DNA of 7,969 nt from Flavobacterium psychrophilum (GCA_945897545.1 CAMDGJ010000132.1:1-7969); one strand, 5' to 3'. Numbered from the stretch's first letter, positions 1 through 6,485 are shown. A program made the numbers and translations. Notes: generated by a model from the sequence alone, not told the origin.

Positions 1-347
1 ATTATAATATTGTGTTGTACTTCAAAGTAAATTAATACATTTTTTAAATTTCTATTGTGAAGTTTTAATTGCTCAGAAACCTCTTCGGAATAGTCTTTTA
101 AAAGGGTTTTCGCTCCTCTACCCTCTGATATAGCAAGGGAATCAACCCCAATTTCAGCCCAACTATCAAACCACCGTTCAATCGTTCTGCGGCTGACATT
201 AAAAATAGAAGCCAAGTCATTAATCTTGCGTCTTTGATGCGATAAAACAAGACATTGGCTACGTTTTCTAACGGTATTATTAGGGCTATTTTGATGAAGG
301 TGTTCTAATACCTCAATCTCTTCTTTTTTAAGTGTTATATAACTCAT
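1..347 (-). CDS. IS630-family transposase, N-terminal 115 residues (runs off the left edge)
   Basis: The frame is open from an ATG at 347-345 to the window edge with no stop, giving 115 residues that begin MSYITLKKEEIEVLEHL. The N-terminal half is a helix-turn-helix DNA-binding region: residues about 26-40 (VRKRSQCLVLSHQRR) and 42-63 (INDLASIFNVSRRTIERWFD...) match the pattern of the IS630/Tc1-mariner transposase N-terminus. The segment after residue 90 (EQLKLHNRNLKNVLIYF) leads toward the second HTH. The DDE catalytic domain would lie further left and is not visible. The protein binds the element's ends and catalyses cut-and-paste transposition into TA. Whether this copy is intact cannot be judged. 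It is co-directional with the upstream metal transporter gene, so read-through transcription is possible. Confidence 0.85.
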   Translation of the reverse strand, partial: MSYITLKKEEIEVLEHLHQNSPNNTVRKRSQCLVLSHQRRKINDLASIFNVSRRTIERWFDSWAEIGVDSLAISEGRGAKTLLKDYSEEVSEQLKLHNRNLKNVLIYFEVQHNII

Positions 348-444
348 AATGAGATAAATATACAAATAATATTACATATAAAAAATAAAATACGACATTA
401 TTTTATTCTAATTACTTAAATAAAAATCTGTCCCGCTTTTTTAA
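1..444 (-). mobile_element. IS630-family insertion sequence, right end (partial)
   Basis: The left edge of the window lies inside an insertion sequence whose transposase is read leftward. The transposase N-terminus is of IS630 type. The outer end is not certain. The stretch read on the minus strand as GCGGGACAGATTTTTATTT (418-436) is the best candidate for the terminal inverted repeat, and several TA dinucleotides follow at 442-449, the target dinucleotide IS630 elements duplicate. The other end is outside the window, so neither the inverted repeat nor the TA duplication can be confirmed. If the end is right, the element sits about 20 bp beyond the stop codon of the metal transporter gene, in the same direction, so it breaks no gene visible here. 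The end at 444 is approximate. Confidence 0.7.
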
Positions 445-462
445 TACTAGACTTGTTGTCTT

Positions 463-1335
463 TTAATAATCTGAAGGTTCAATATGAATCAAAACATGTC
501 CTAATTCTGGGATTACTTCCCGTAAAGTATCTTTGAGAACATGAGAAATTTCGTGACCTTCTCTCACCGTAATATTGGCATTAACAATGGCGTGCAAATC
601 GACGTGGTATTTCATTCCCGCTTTTCGTATAAAACATTTTTCGGTATTCACAATTCCATTTACTTGTTGGGCGACTTTTCTGATTTCGAGAATCAAGTCG
701 TCGTGCAAATGTTCGTCCATTATTTCTCCGAGTGCAGGTCTAAATATTTTATAACTGTTATAAAAAATAAATCCCGCAGCAAAAAGCGCTGCCCAATCAT
801 CCGCTGACTCGTAACCTTTTCCCAAAAACAAGGCTATGGCAATTCCACTAAATGCTGCAACCGATGTTATTGCATCGCTGCGATGATGCCAAGCATCGGC
901 TTTTAGAGAAGAGCTATTCGATTCTACACTTCTTTTCATCACCAAACGAAAGGAATATTCTTTCCAAATAATTATGGCTCCCAGAACTATTAAAGTCCAG
1001 GATTCTGGTAATTCGTGAGGTGTTTCAATGTGGATAATACTTTCGTAAGCAATAATAGTGGCTGAAGTAATCAGAAAACCCACTACTAGAAAGGTAATTA
1101 ATGGTTCAGCACGGCCATGTCCATAAGGATGATTTTCGTCAGCTGGTTTATTCGAATATTTAATTCCAAACAATACTAATAGCGATGCAAAAATATCTGT
1201 AGTTGATTCGATTGCATCCGCAATTAATGCATAAGAATTCCCGAAAAACCCAGCCAAACCTTTAATTAATGCCAAACAAATATTACCAACTATACTAAAA
1301 TAAGTGGCCTTTACTGCAGTTTCTTCGTTTGTCAT
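463..1335 (-). CDS. Cation diffusion facilitator (CDF) family divalent metal exporter
   Basis: This is an inner-membrane antiporter that exports divalent metal (Zn, Fe, Mn or Co class) in exchange for protons. I chose the ATG at 1335-1333 (290 residues, MTNEETAVKATYF); a TTG at 1359 would add eight hydrophobic residues and looks less likely. About six membrane segments are visible (near residues 12-31, 35-57, 79-101, 113-132, 148-171, 181-198). TM2 carries ADAIESTTD and TM5 carries DAWHHRSD, giving E43/D47 and H150/D154 at the intramembrane metal site. The signature HPYGHGRAEPL lies at 69-79. The cytoplasmic C-terminal domain keeps likely metal ligands H248, H261 and H284. FieF of E. coli has Asp where E43 sits, so the metal cannot be assigned. 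The gene begins 63 bp after murA on the same strand and may be read with it; no strong promoter is seen between them. Confidence 0.92.
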   Translation of the reverse strand: MTNEETAVKATYFSIVGNICLALIKGLAGFFGNSYALIADAIESTTDIFASLLVLFGIKYSNKPADENHPYGHGRAEPLITFLVVGFLITSATIIAYESIIHIETPHELPESWTLIVLGAIIIWKEYSFRLVMKRSVESNSSSLKADAWHHRSDAITSVAAFSGIAIALFLGKGYESADDWAALFAAGFIFYNSYKIFRPALGEIMDEHLHDDLILEIRKVAQQVNGIVNTEKCFIRKAGMKYHVDLHAIVNANITVREGHEISHVLKDTLREVIPELGHVLIHIEPSDY

Positions 1336-1398
1336 TTGCGCTATTATAAAAACGAGCAAGGTTTAAAAAATCATTACTGCTTAGAGTTGTAATTCAAA

Positions 1399-2709
1399 TT
1401 ACGCTCTCACAATTTTGGCTCCAATGGCTCTCAATCGTTCATCAATTCGTTCGTAACCTCTGTCGATTTGTTCGATATTTTGAATAGTACTGGTTCCTTT
1501 TGCTGATAGCGCTGCAATTAATAATGAAATTCCTGCTCTAATATCGGGAGAAGACATTGTAGTGGCTTTGAGTTGCGACTTAAAATCGTGACCAATAACA
1601 ACTGCTCTGTGCGGATCACACAATATAATTTTTGCGCCCATGTCAATCAATTTATCCACGAAAAACAAGCGGCTTTCAAACATTTTTTGATGAATCAGAA
1701 CATCTCCTTTACATTGGGTTGCCACAACAAGAACGATGCTCAACAAATCAGGAGTAAATCCAGGCCAGGGAGCGTCAGAAACAGTTAAAATAGAACCGTC
1801 AATATCTGTTTTTACTTCGTAACCATCTTTGTGTGCAGGGATATAAATATCGTCGCCTCTTTTTTCTAATGTTATACCTAGTTTTCTAAATACATTTGGT
1901 ATCAGGCCTAAATTTTCCCAGCTTACATCTTTGATTGTAATTTCACTTCTGGTCATTGCTGCAAGACCAATCCAACTTCCAATTTCAATCATATCCGGAA
2001 GAATTCTGTGAGTACAACCTCCTAGACTTTCAACACCTTCGATCGTCAATAAATTGGAACCAATACCAGAAACTTTAGCTCCCATTGCATTCATCATTTT
2101 ACACAACTGTTGCAGATAAGGCTCACAAGCAGCATTATAAATAGTGGTAGTTCCTTTTGCTAAAACTGCAGCCATAACAATATTAGCAGTTCCGGTAACT
2201 GAAGCTTCGTCGAGCAACATATCAGCTCCAATCAATCCTTCTGGAGCTTCAACTCCATAAAAATGGTCTTCTCTGTTGTAACGGAATTTTGCTCCAAGAT
2301 TTATAAATCCTTCAAAATGGGTATCTAATCTTCGACGTCCTATTTTATCCCCACCAGGTTTTGGAATATATCCTTTGCCAAAACGTGCCAAAAGTGGACC
2401 AACGATCATAATTGAACCACGAAGTGATCCTCCTTCTTTTTTGAAAGCTTCGGTTTCAAGATAATTTATATTTACTTCATCAGCTTGAAAAGTATAGGAA
2501 CCAGATCCGTTTTTTTGAATTTTCACCCCTAGATTCCCCACAAGTGTAATTAGTTTATTAATATCAATTATATCTGGAATATTATTGATAGTCACTTTTT
2601 GGTCTGTCAATAATATTGCACATAAAATTTGCAATGCTTCATTTTTCGCACCTTGTGGTGTGATTTCGCCTTTTAGACTAACGCCGCCTTCTATTTTGAA
2701 TATTCCCAT
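1399..2709 (-). CDS. murA: UDP-N-acetylglucosamine 1-carboxyvinyltransferase MurA
   Basis: MurA transfers enolpyruvate from phosphoenolpyruvate to UDP-GlcNAc, the first committed step of peptidoglycan synthesis, in the cytoplasm. The protein has 436 residues, slightly longer than E. coli MurA (419), and spans the whole EPT fold. K22 and N23 (QGAKNEAL) correspond to the substrate-binding Lys22/Asn23 of E. coli, R97 and R126 to phosphate-binding arginines, and D321 (DAPWPGFTPDL) to the catalytic Asp305. The C-terminal IDRGYERIDERLRAIGA (415-431) is typical of the family. The loop residue normally written as Cys115 is Asp121 here (KPGGDKIGRRR; codon GAT), a form known elsewhere to be active and insensitive to fosfomycin. 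It lies downstream of the DUF4290 gene, separated by 77 bp of heptamer-repeat DNA. The start ATG follows an A-rich leader, as usual in this phylum. Confidence 0.97.
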   Translation of the reverse strand: MGIFKIEGGVSLKGEITPQGAKNEALQILCAILLTDQKVTINNIPDIIDINKLITLVGNLGVKIQKNGSGSYTFQADEVNINYLETEAFKKEGGSLRGSIMIVGPLLARFGKGYIPKPGGDKIGRRRLDTHFEGFINLGAKFRYNREDHFYGVEAPEGLIGADMLLDEASVTGTANIVMAAVLAKGTTTIYNAACEPYLQQLCKMMNAMGAKVSGIGSNLLTIEGVESLGGCTHRILPDMIEIGSWIGLAAMTRSEITIKDVSWENLGLIPNVFRKLGITLEKRGDDIYIPAHKDGYEVKTDIDGSILTVSDAPWPGFTPDLLSIVLVVATQCKGDVLIHQKMFESRLFFVDKLIDMGAKIILCDPHRAVVIGHDFKSQLKATTMSSPDIRAGISLLIAALSAKGTSTIQNIEQIDRGYERIDERLRAIGAKIVRA

Positions 2710-2720
2710 TTTTTTATGTT

Positions 2721-2781
2721 ATGGTTTACGGGTTACGGGTTATGGGTTGCCTGCGACAAACTCATAAATTATAACTCATAA
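2721..2781. repeat. Two short heptamer tandem arrays in the DUF4290-murA spacer
   Basis: On the plus strand, 2721-2748 reads as four 7-bp units: ATGGTTT, ACGGGTT, ACGGGTT, ATGGGTT. After 12 bp, 2761-2781 reads as three more 7-bp units of a different sequence: CTCATAA, ATTATAA, CTCATAA. Together they fill most of the 77-bp gap in front of murA, which they would place in the murA leader or in the read-through transcript. The repeats are visible directly; any role is unknown. Confidence 0.8.
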
Positions 2782-2786
2782 CTGTT

Positions 2787-3512
2787 TTACAAAGGTTTTC
2801 TGTTTTGGTTTTTGTGTGTAGGATTTATCTTTCCTACTTTTAAATTCTTGTTGCTTTGAATTTTGGGTTGACCTGCTGGACTGATTTTATTGGAAACTCG
2901 CTTATTTGTTCGCAATAAATCTGTAGTGGTTAAAAGTTCCTCCGTGCTTTGAAGCATATTTAATTTTCCGCCTGACAATTCAAATAAATGTTCGAAAATT
3001 ACATCGTCTTTTACAGTGTCTTTATTCCAACTTAAGTAGGACTTTTTCATGTGATTGGCAATCACTTTTACCAATGCATTTTTCATTTCGCCCTCTTCCC
3101 ATTTATTGGCAACGTCAATCATATACTTTATGTTATTGCCGTAATATCTGTATTTTGGAAAGTTTTGTGGATATTGTAAAACATCGGGTCTTAACTGTAA
3201 TACTTCACGAGTAGGAACTGGATATGGAGATTCAACATCTAATTTAAAATCAGACATAATAAAGATTTGATCCCATAATTTATGCTGAAAATCAGGAACA
3301 TCACGCAAATGAGGGTTCAAGCTTCCCATTACTTGAATAATGTATTTTGCCGCTTTATTGCGCTGTTCTTTGTCTTCAATAACTGTTGCTTGATCGATTA
3401 ATTTTTGCAAATGACGACCATATTCAGGAATAATCAAATGCGTTCTTTCAGCATTATATTCCAAATTAAAAACCACGTCGTTTGCAACTTCTTTTATATA
3501 TTTTGCGTTCAT
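2787..3512 (-). CDS. DUF4290 domain-containing protein, function unknown
   Basis: This 241-residue protein matches from memory the DUF4290 family, which is found in Bacteroidota and has no assigned function. The conserved block runs from about residue 17 (LEYNAERTHLIIPEYGRHLQKLID) to about 187 and includes NPHLRDVPDFQHKLWDQ (66-82), SPYPVPTRE (95-103), YYGNNIKYMIDVANKWEEGE (123-142) and NHMKKSYLSWNKDTVKDD (153-170). It has no signal peptide or membrane segment, so it is probably cytoplasmic. The tail after residue 190 is low in complexity and basic (many Lys, Asn, Arg), so probably disordered. The ATG lies 2 bp after the stop of the DUF493 gene, so the two are probably translationally coupled. 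murA follows downstream. The neighbour suggests, but does not show, a link to envelope growth. Confidence 0.88.
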   Translation of the reverse strand: MNAKYIKEVANDVVFNLEYNAERTHLIIPEYGRHLQKLIDQATVIEDKEQRNKAAKYIIQVMGSLNPHLRDVPDFQHKLWDQIFIMSDFKLDVESPYPVPTREVLQLRPDVLQYPQNFPKYRYYGNNIKYMIDVANKWEEGEMKNALVKVIANHMKKSYLSWNKDTVKDDVIFEHLFELSGGKLNMLQSTEELLTTTDLLRTNKRVSNKISPAGQPKIQSNKNLKVGKINPTHKNQNRKPL

Positions 3513-3514
3513 AT

Positions 3515-3811
3515 TTATAACGAAATAATACCTTTAATGGTAGAAACTTCAATGTATTTGTCAACTATTTCTTGAGCATCTTTCATTGTGACATCAACGG
3601 ATATACTCGTGAATTTGCCCGTTTTGGATTTTTTTGTTTTTAGTACTGCTCCCATACAATCAAAAGCTTCCTCAACACGTATAACATTATCATTCTCAGT
3701 TGGAACGATAAATTTATACAAATATTCAGCTGGCCATGTATTGCTCATATCTAGTTCCACTTTTAATCTTTCATAAAACTCTCTGGTCTCTTTTTCTTTT
3801 TCTGTTTCCAT
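3515..3811 (-). CDS. DUF493 (YbeD-like) family protein
   Basis: This small 98-residue protein has the features of the DUF493/YbeD family, which folds as a ferredoxin-like alpha/beta domain resembling ACT-type regulatory domains. Seen here are a charged N-terminal helix (residues 2-18), the segment WPAEYLYKFIVPTEN (26-40), a central helix (45-57), a second strand (GKFTSISVDVTMKD, 65-78), the last helix (79-88) and a final strand ending KGIISL. No catalytic residues or membrane segments are visible, and the molecular function of the family is not known. In E. coli, ybeD lies beside dacA and lipB; here the neighbours are a DUF4290 gene and murA. It is the first gene of the minus-strand cluster, with a TATATTTG promoter element 20 bp upstream of the ATG. 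Confidence 0.85.
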   Translation of the reverse strand: METEKEKETREFYERLKVELDMSNTWPAEYLYKFIVPTENDNVIRVEEAFDCMGAVLKTKKSKTGKFTSISVDVTMKDAQEIVDKYIEVSTIKGIISL

Positions 3812-3830
3812 TCTGAAATTAAAATAAAAG

Positions 3831-3838
3831 CAAATATA
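3831..3838 (-). promoter_or_regulatory. Probable -7 promoter element for the DUF493-DUF4290-murA cluster
   Basis: Read on the minus strand this is TATATTTG, an exact match to the flavobacterial -7 consensus TAnnTTTG. It lies 19 bp before the DUF493 ATG, leaving a short leader. No TTG (-33) is found at the expected 17-23 bp upstream; that position is occupied by heptamer repeats. Partial support only. Confidence 0.4.
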
Positions 3839-3841
3839 CAG

Positions 3842-3869
3842 TTTAGATTTTAGATTTTAGATTTTAGTC
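3842..3869. repeat. Heptamer tandem repeat (TTTAGAT)
   Basis: Three exact 7-bp units TTTAGAT lie at 3842-3848, 3849-3855 and 3856-3862, followed by a partial fourth (TTTAGTC, 3863-3869) that runs into the palindrome. The array starts 3 bp upstream of the minus-strand -7 element of the DUF493 gene, so it occupies the promoter spacer and -33 region. Confidence 0.85.
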
Positions 3870-3911
3870 CCGAAATTTCGGGAGCAGATTTTAGTCCACA
3901 ATCTGGGAAGC
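3859..3911. repeat. Imperfect 26/27-bp direct repeat with a 16-bp palindrome
   Basis: Two adjacent copies start with the same 12 bases, AGATTTTAGTCC, at 3859-3870 and 3886-3897, and both end GGGA plus (A)GC (3885 and 3911). Copy one contains the perfect 16-bp palindrome TCCCGAAATTTCGGGA (3868-3883). In copy two the palindrome is eroded; a hairpin CAGATT/AATCTG (3885-3890 with 3900-3905) spans the junction instead. The palindrome could be a strong hairpin in RNA of either strand, but no T-run follows it, so I do not call it a terminator. It resembles short palindromic intergenic repeats of flavobacterial chromosomes (from memory, not checked). Confidence 0.75.
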
Positions 3912-4011
3912 AAATTTATAAAAATTAAATTTTGTAAAGAAGATTAACCTTTTTAGAAAAGAAAGAAAGTGATATTTTTAAGTAATTTTTAAAAATCTAG
4001 ATAACTTTAGG

Positions 4012-4019
4012 TAAATTTA
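4012..4019 (+). promoter_or_regulatory. Possible -7 element for the NTPase-recQ-fmt cluster
   Basis: TAAATTTA differs by one base from TAnnTTTG and lies 17 bp before the GTG start at 4037. It is embedded in the palindrome GTAAATTTAC. No TTG occurs at the right distance upstream, and the surroundings are so AT-rich that chance matches are likely. Confidence 0.25.
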
Positions 4020-4036
4020 CGGTTTATTTTAAAAAC

Positions 4037-4570
4037 GTGAACAAAGAAATTATTGTAATCATTGGTGGACCGGGAACTGGAAAAAGTACGATCATCGATA
4101 GATTGATAGAAAAAGGTTTTTGCTGTTATCCTGAAATTTCCAGACAAGTTACCCTAGAAGCAAAGAAACAAGGAATCGAACAGTTGTTTCTAGAAAATCC
4201 GCTGCTTTTTAGCGAATTACTATTAGAAGGACGAAAAAAACAATTCAAAAACGCCACAGAAGAAAAACATGATGTCGTTTTTATCGACCGCGGAATTCCT
4301 GATGTATTAGCGTATATGCATTATATTGGCGATAGCTATCCTACTCATTTTGACTTGGCATGTCGTGAAAATTTATATACAAAAATATTTATTCTTCCGC
4401 CCTGGGAAGATATATATGTGAGCGATGAAGCCCGTTACGAGAACTTTGAACAAGCAAAACTCATTCACAACCATCTTACAGAAACTTATCAAAATTACGG
4501 CTACGAACTAATAGAAGTTCCAAAAGTCACGCTTGATAATAGAATTTTATTTATCTTAGACCAAATTTAG
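4037..4570 (+). CDS. P-loop NTPase, AAA_28 / nicotinamide-riboside-kinase-like
   Basis: This 177-residue soluble protein is a nucleotide kinase-like P-loop NTPase. The Walker A motif is GGPGTGKST (residues 10-18). The following CYPEISRQVTLEAKKQG (30-46) and the Walker-B/DRG-like segment VVFIDRGIPD (80-89) are typical of the AAA_28 group, related to the kinase domain of NadR. The likely chemistry is phosphoryl transfer from ATP to a small substrate, but the substrate cannot be read from the sequence. The R-containing segment SDEARYENFEQA may serve as a lid. The start is GTG at 4037: an in-frame TAG at 3998 with no ATG between supports it, and it gives MNKEIIVIIGGPG at the usual distance before Walker A. 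recQ begins 20 bp after its stop on the same strand, so the two are probably co-transcribed. Confidence 0.85.
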   Translation: MNKEIIVIIGGPGTGKSTIIDRLIEKGFCCYPEISRQVTLEAKKQGIEQLFLENPLLFSELLLEGRKKQFKNATEEKHDVVFIDRGIPDVLAYMHYIGDSYPTHFDLACRENLYTKIFILPPWEDIYVSDEARYENFEQAKLIHNHLTETYQNYGYELIEVPKVTLDNRILFILDQI

Positions 4571-4590
4571 TAACCGGTTTAATCTGAAAG

Positions 4591-6483
4591 ATGCAAGCAG
4601 CATTACAAATTCTTAAAAAATACTGGAAACACGACGAATTTAGGTCTCCTCAAAGTGAAATTATTAATTCAGTTTTAGAGGGAAATGATACTTTTGGGCT
4701 GATGCCAACGGGTGGTGGAAAATCGATTTGTTTTCAAATTCCAGCAATTATGCAAGACGGAATTTGCCTCGTTATTTCCCCCTTAGTTGCCCTAATGAAA
4801 GACCAAGTACAAAGTTTGCAAAAACTCGACATCAAAGCCATTGCTTTGACTGGCGGAATTCAGTCTGACGAAATGATTACGCTTTTGGACAATTGCGAAT
4901 TTGGTAATTATAAATTCTTGTATTTGTCGCCTGAACGTTTGCAATCAGACTGGATTTTAGAACGCATTAAAAATTTATCCATCAATCTAATTGCTATTGA
5001 CGAAGCACATTGTGTATCGCAATGGGGACACGATTTTCGGCCCGCTTATTTGAAAATCGCCCATTTAAAAACTCATTTCCCAAAAGTTCCATTCCTAGCA
5101 CTTACTGCTTCAGCAACAAATAGGGCTCTTGACGATGTAATTCTTCAGTTAGGATTAGAGAAACCAGCGATCTTCAAGAAATCATTTGCCAGAAAAAATA
5201 TTGCTTATATGGTTTTTGAAGTGGAGGATAAATTGTATCGAATGGAGCAAATTTTAAAGAAGAATCCTCAACCTTCTATCATCTATGTGCGAAATAGGAA
5301 ATCTTGCTCGGAAACAGCTTCTCAATTGCAATCCTTGGGATTCAAGGCCACTTATTACCACGGCGGATTATCAGTTAAGGACAAAGAGAAAAATATGAGT
5401 CTGTGGATGAACGAAGAAGTTCAGATTATGATTGCGACCAATGCCTTTGGAATGGGAATCGACAAATCGAATGTAAAAACGGTGATTCACATTCATCTTC
5501 CTGAAAGTATCGAAAGTTATTATCAAGAAGCCGGTCGTGCCGGAAGAGATGAAGAGAAAGCTTTTGCAATTCTACTCACTAGTGCGTCAGATAAGGCTCA
5601 AGCCCAAAGCCAATTTATAAATATCCTGCCGGACAAACAAATTCTTACTCAGATTTACATCAAATTGTGTACGTATTTTCAAATCGCTTATGGAGAAGGA
5701 ATCAACGAACAGTTTTCTTTCAATTTGAATCATTTTTGCCAAAAATATGGATTTCCAACTTTGAAGACTTTTAATGCAATTCAATTTTTAGACCGTCAGG
5801 GAATTTTGAGTTTGTCTCAAGAATATTCAGAGAAAATCACAATGCAATTTATAATTCCGTCGAAAGAAGTGATTCGGTATATAAGTTTAAATCCAAAAGA
5901 AGAACCCCTTGTATTGTCAATCCTTAGAACCTATCCGGGAATTTATGAATCGCAAACTGCTATTAATATCTCTTTAATTGCAAAGAAATCAAATTGCGAC
6001 GAAATTTTAATTCATTCTATTTTAGAAAAGCTAAAAGGTCTTGATATTATTGATTATCACAAAAAAAACAATGACGCCACCATTATTTTCAATGAAGTTC
6101 GCGAAGACGAAAGGACCATAAACAGGGTTTCGAAATATCTTGAAACCCAAAATAAACAAAAAATCGCCCAATTCGAATCGGTTTTACATTATATCAATGA
6201 GAAGAAAGTATGTAAGAGCAAATTGATTCTGGAATATTTTGGAGAAAAAGCTGAAACAGATTGTGGAATTTGTTCCTATTGCATTTCAAACAAAAAGAAA
6301 TCTGGTGACAGTTCTTTAGCTTCAAAAAAAATAATTGGATTATTAAAAATACAAGACTTGAATTCAAGAGAAATTCAAAAACTATCAAAAAACACCGAAG
6401 ATGATGTTATCTTTGCTTTGCAAAACTTACTGGAAAATGATAAAATTGCTGTAAAACCAAACAATAAATATTCACTAAAATAA
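4591..6483 (+). CDS. recQ: RecQ-family ATP-dependent DNA helicase
   Basis: This is a 3'-to-5' superfamily 2 DNA helicase acting in recombination and stalled-fork repair. The helicase core takes up about residues 1-340: Walker A PTGGGKS (39-45), DEAH (137-140) followed by the RecQ aromatic-rich loop CVSQWGHDFRP (141-151), motif III LTASAT (171-176), motif IV IIYVRNRKSC, motif V IATNAFGMGIDKSNV and motif VI QEAGRAGRD (312-320). A complete four-Cys zinc site lies unusually late: C541, C558, C561, C564. Between core and zinc site are about 190 residues that include winged-helix-like segments, and only 66 residues follow it. E. coli RecQ has its zinc site near residues 380-403, then a winged helix and an HRDC domain; no clear HRDC is visible here. 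The 630-residue length is normal for RecQ of this phylum (from memory). The ATG lies 20 bp downstream of the NTPase gene. Confidence 0.95.
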   Translation: MQAALQILKKYWKHDEFRSPQSEIINSVLEGNDTFGLMPTGGGKSICFQIPAIMQDGICLVISPLVALMKDQVQSLQKLDIKAIALTGGIQSDEMITLLDNCEFGNYKFLYLSPERLQSDWILERIKNLSINLIAIDEAHCVSQWGHDFRPAYLKIAHLKTHFPKVPFLALTASATNRALDDVILQLGLEKPAIFKKSFARKNIAYMVFEVEDKLYRMEQILKKNPQPSIIYVRNRKSCSETASQLQSLGFKATYYHGGLSVKDKEKNMSLWMNEEVQIMIATNAFGMGIDKSNVKTVIHIHLPESIESYYQEAGRAGRDEEKAFAILLTSASDKAQAQSQFINILPDKQILTQIYIKLCTYFQIAYGEGINEQFSFNLNHFCQKYGFPTLKTFNAIQFLDRQGILSLSQEYSEKITMQFIIPSKEVIRYISLNPKEEPLVLSILRTYPGIYESQTAINISLIAKKSNCDEILIHSILEKLKGLDIIDYHKKNNDATIIFNEVREDERTINRVSKYLETQNKQKIAQFESVLHYINEKKVCKSKLILEYFGEKAETDCGICSYCISNKKKSGDSSLASKKIIGLLKIQDLNSREIQKLSKNTEDDVIFALQNLLENDKIAVKPNNKYSLK

Positions 6484-6485
6484 AA

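Noticed and set aside
45..53. Slippery heptamer T TTA AAA in frame in the transposase, suggesting programmed -1 frameshifting.
   Set aside because: The zero frame continues in a plausible IS630 sequence (NVLIYFEVQHN) past this point to the window edge, and A/T runs of this kind are common here, so no frameshift is needed.
541..807. Plus-strand open frame of 88 codons opposite the CDF transporter.
   Set aside because: It is antisense to a well-supported membrane protein gene and has no recognisable protein features; the same holds for the plus-strand frames opposite murA (1573-1788, 2585-2767) and DUF493 (3588-3776).
3868..3883. Palindrome TCCCGAAATTTCGGGA as a bidirectional transcription terminator.
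   Set aside because: It lies between the starts, not the ends, of two divergent gene clusters and has no adjacent T-run on either strand.
4572..4579. AACCGGTT palindrome in the NTPase-recQ gap as a regulator site.
   Set aside because: An isolated 8-bp palindrome within a 20-bp intra-operon gap, without promoter elements, is not enough evidence.
5587..5784. Minus-strand open frames opposite recQ (also 6194-6388) and fmt (6610-6867).
   Set aside because: They lie wholly inside conserved coding sequence on the other strand and show no family features, promoter or separate codon signal.
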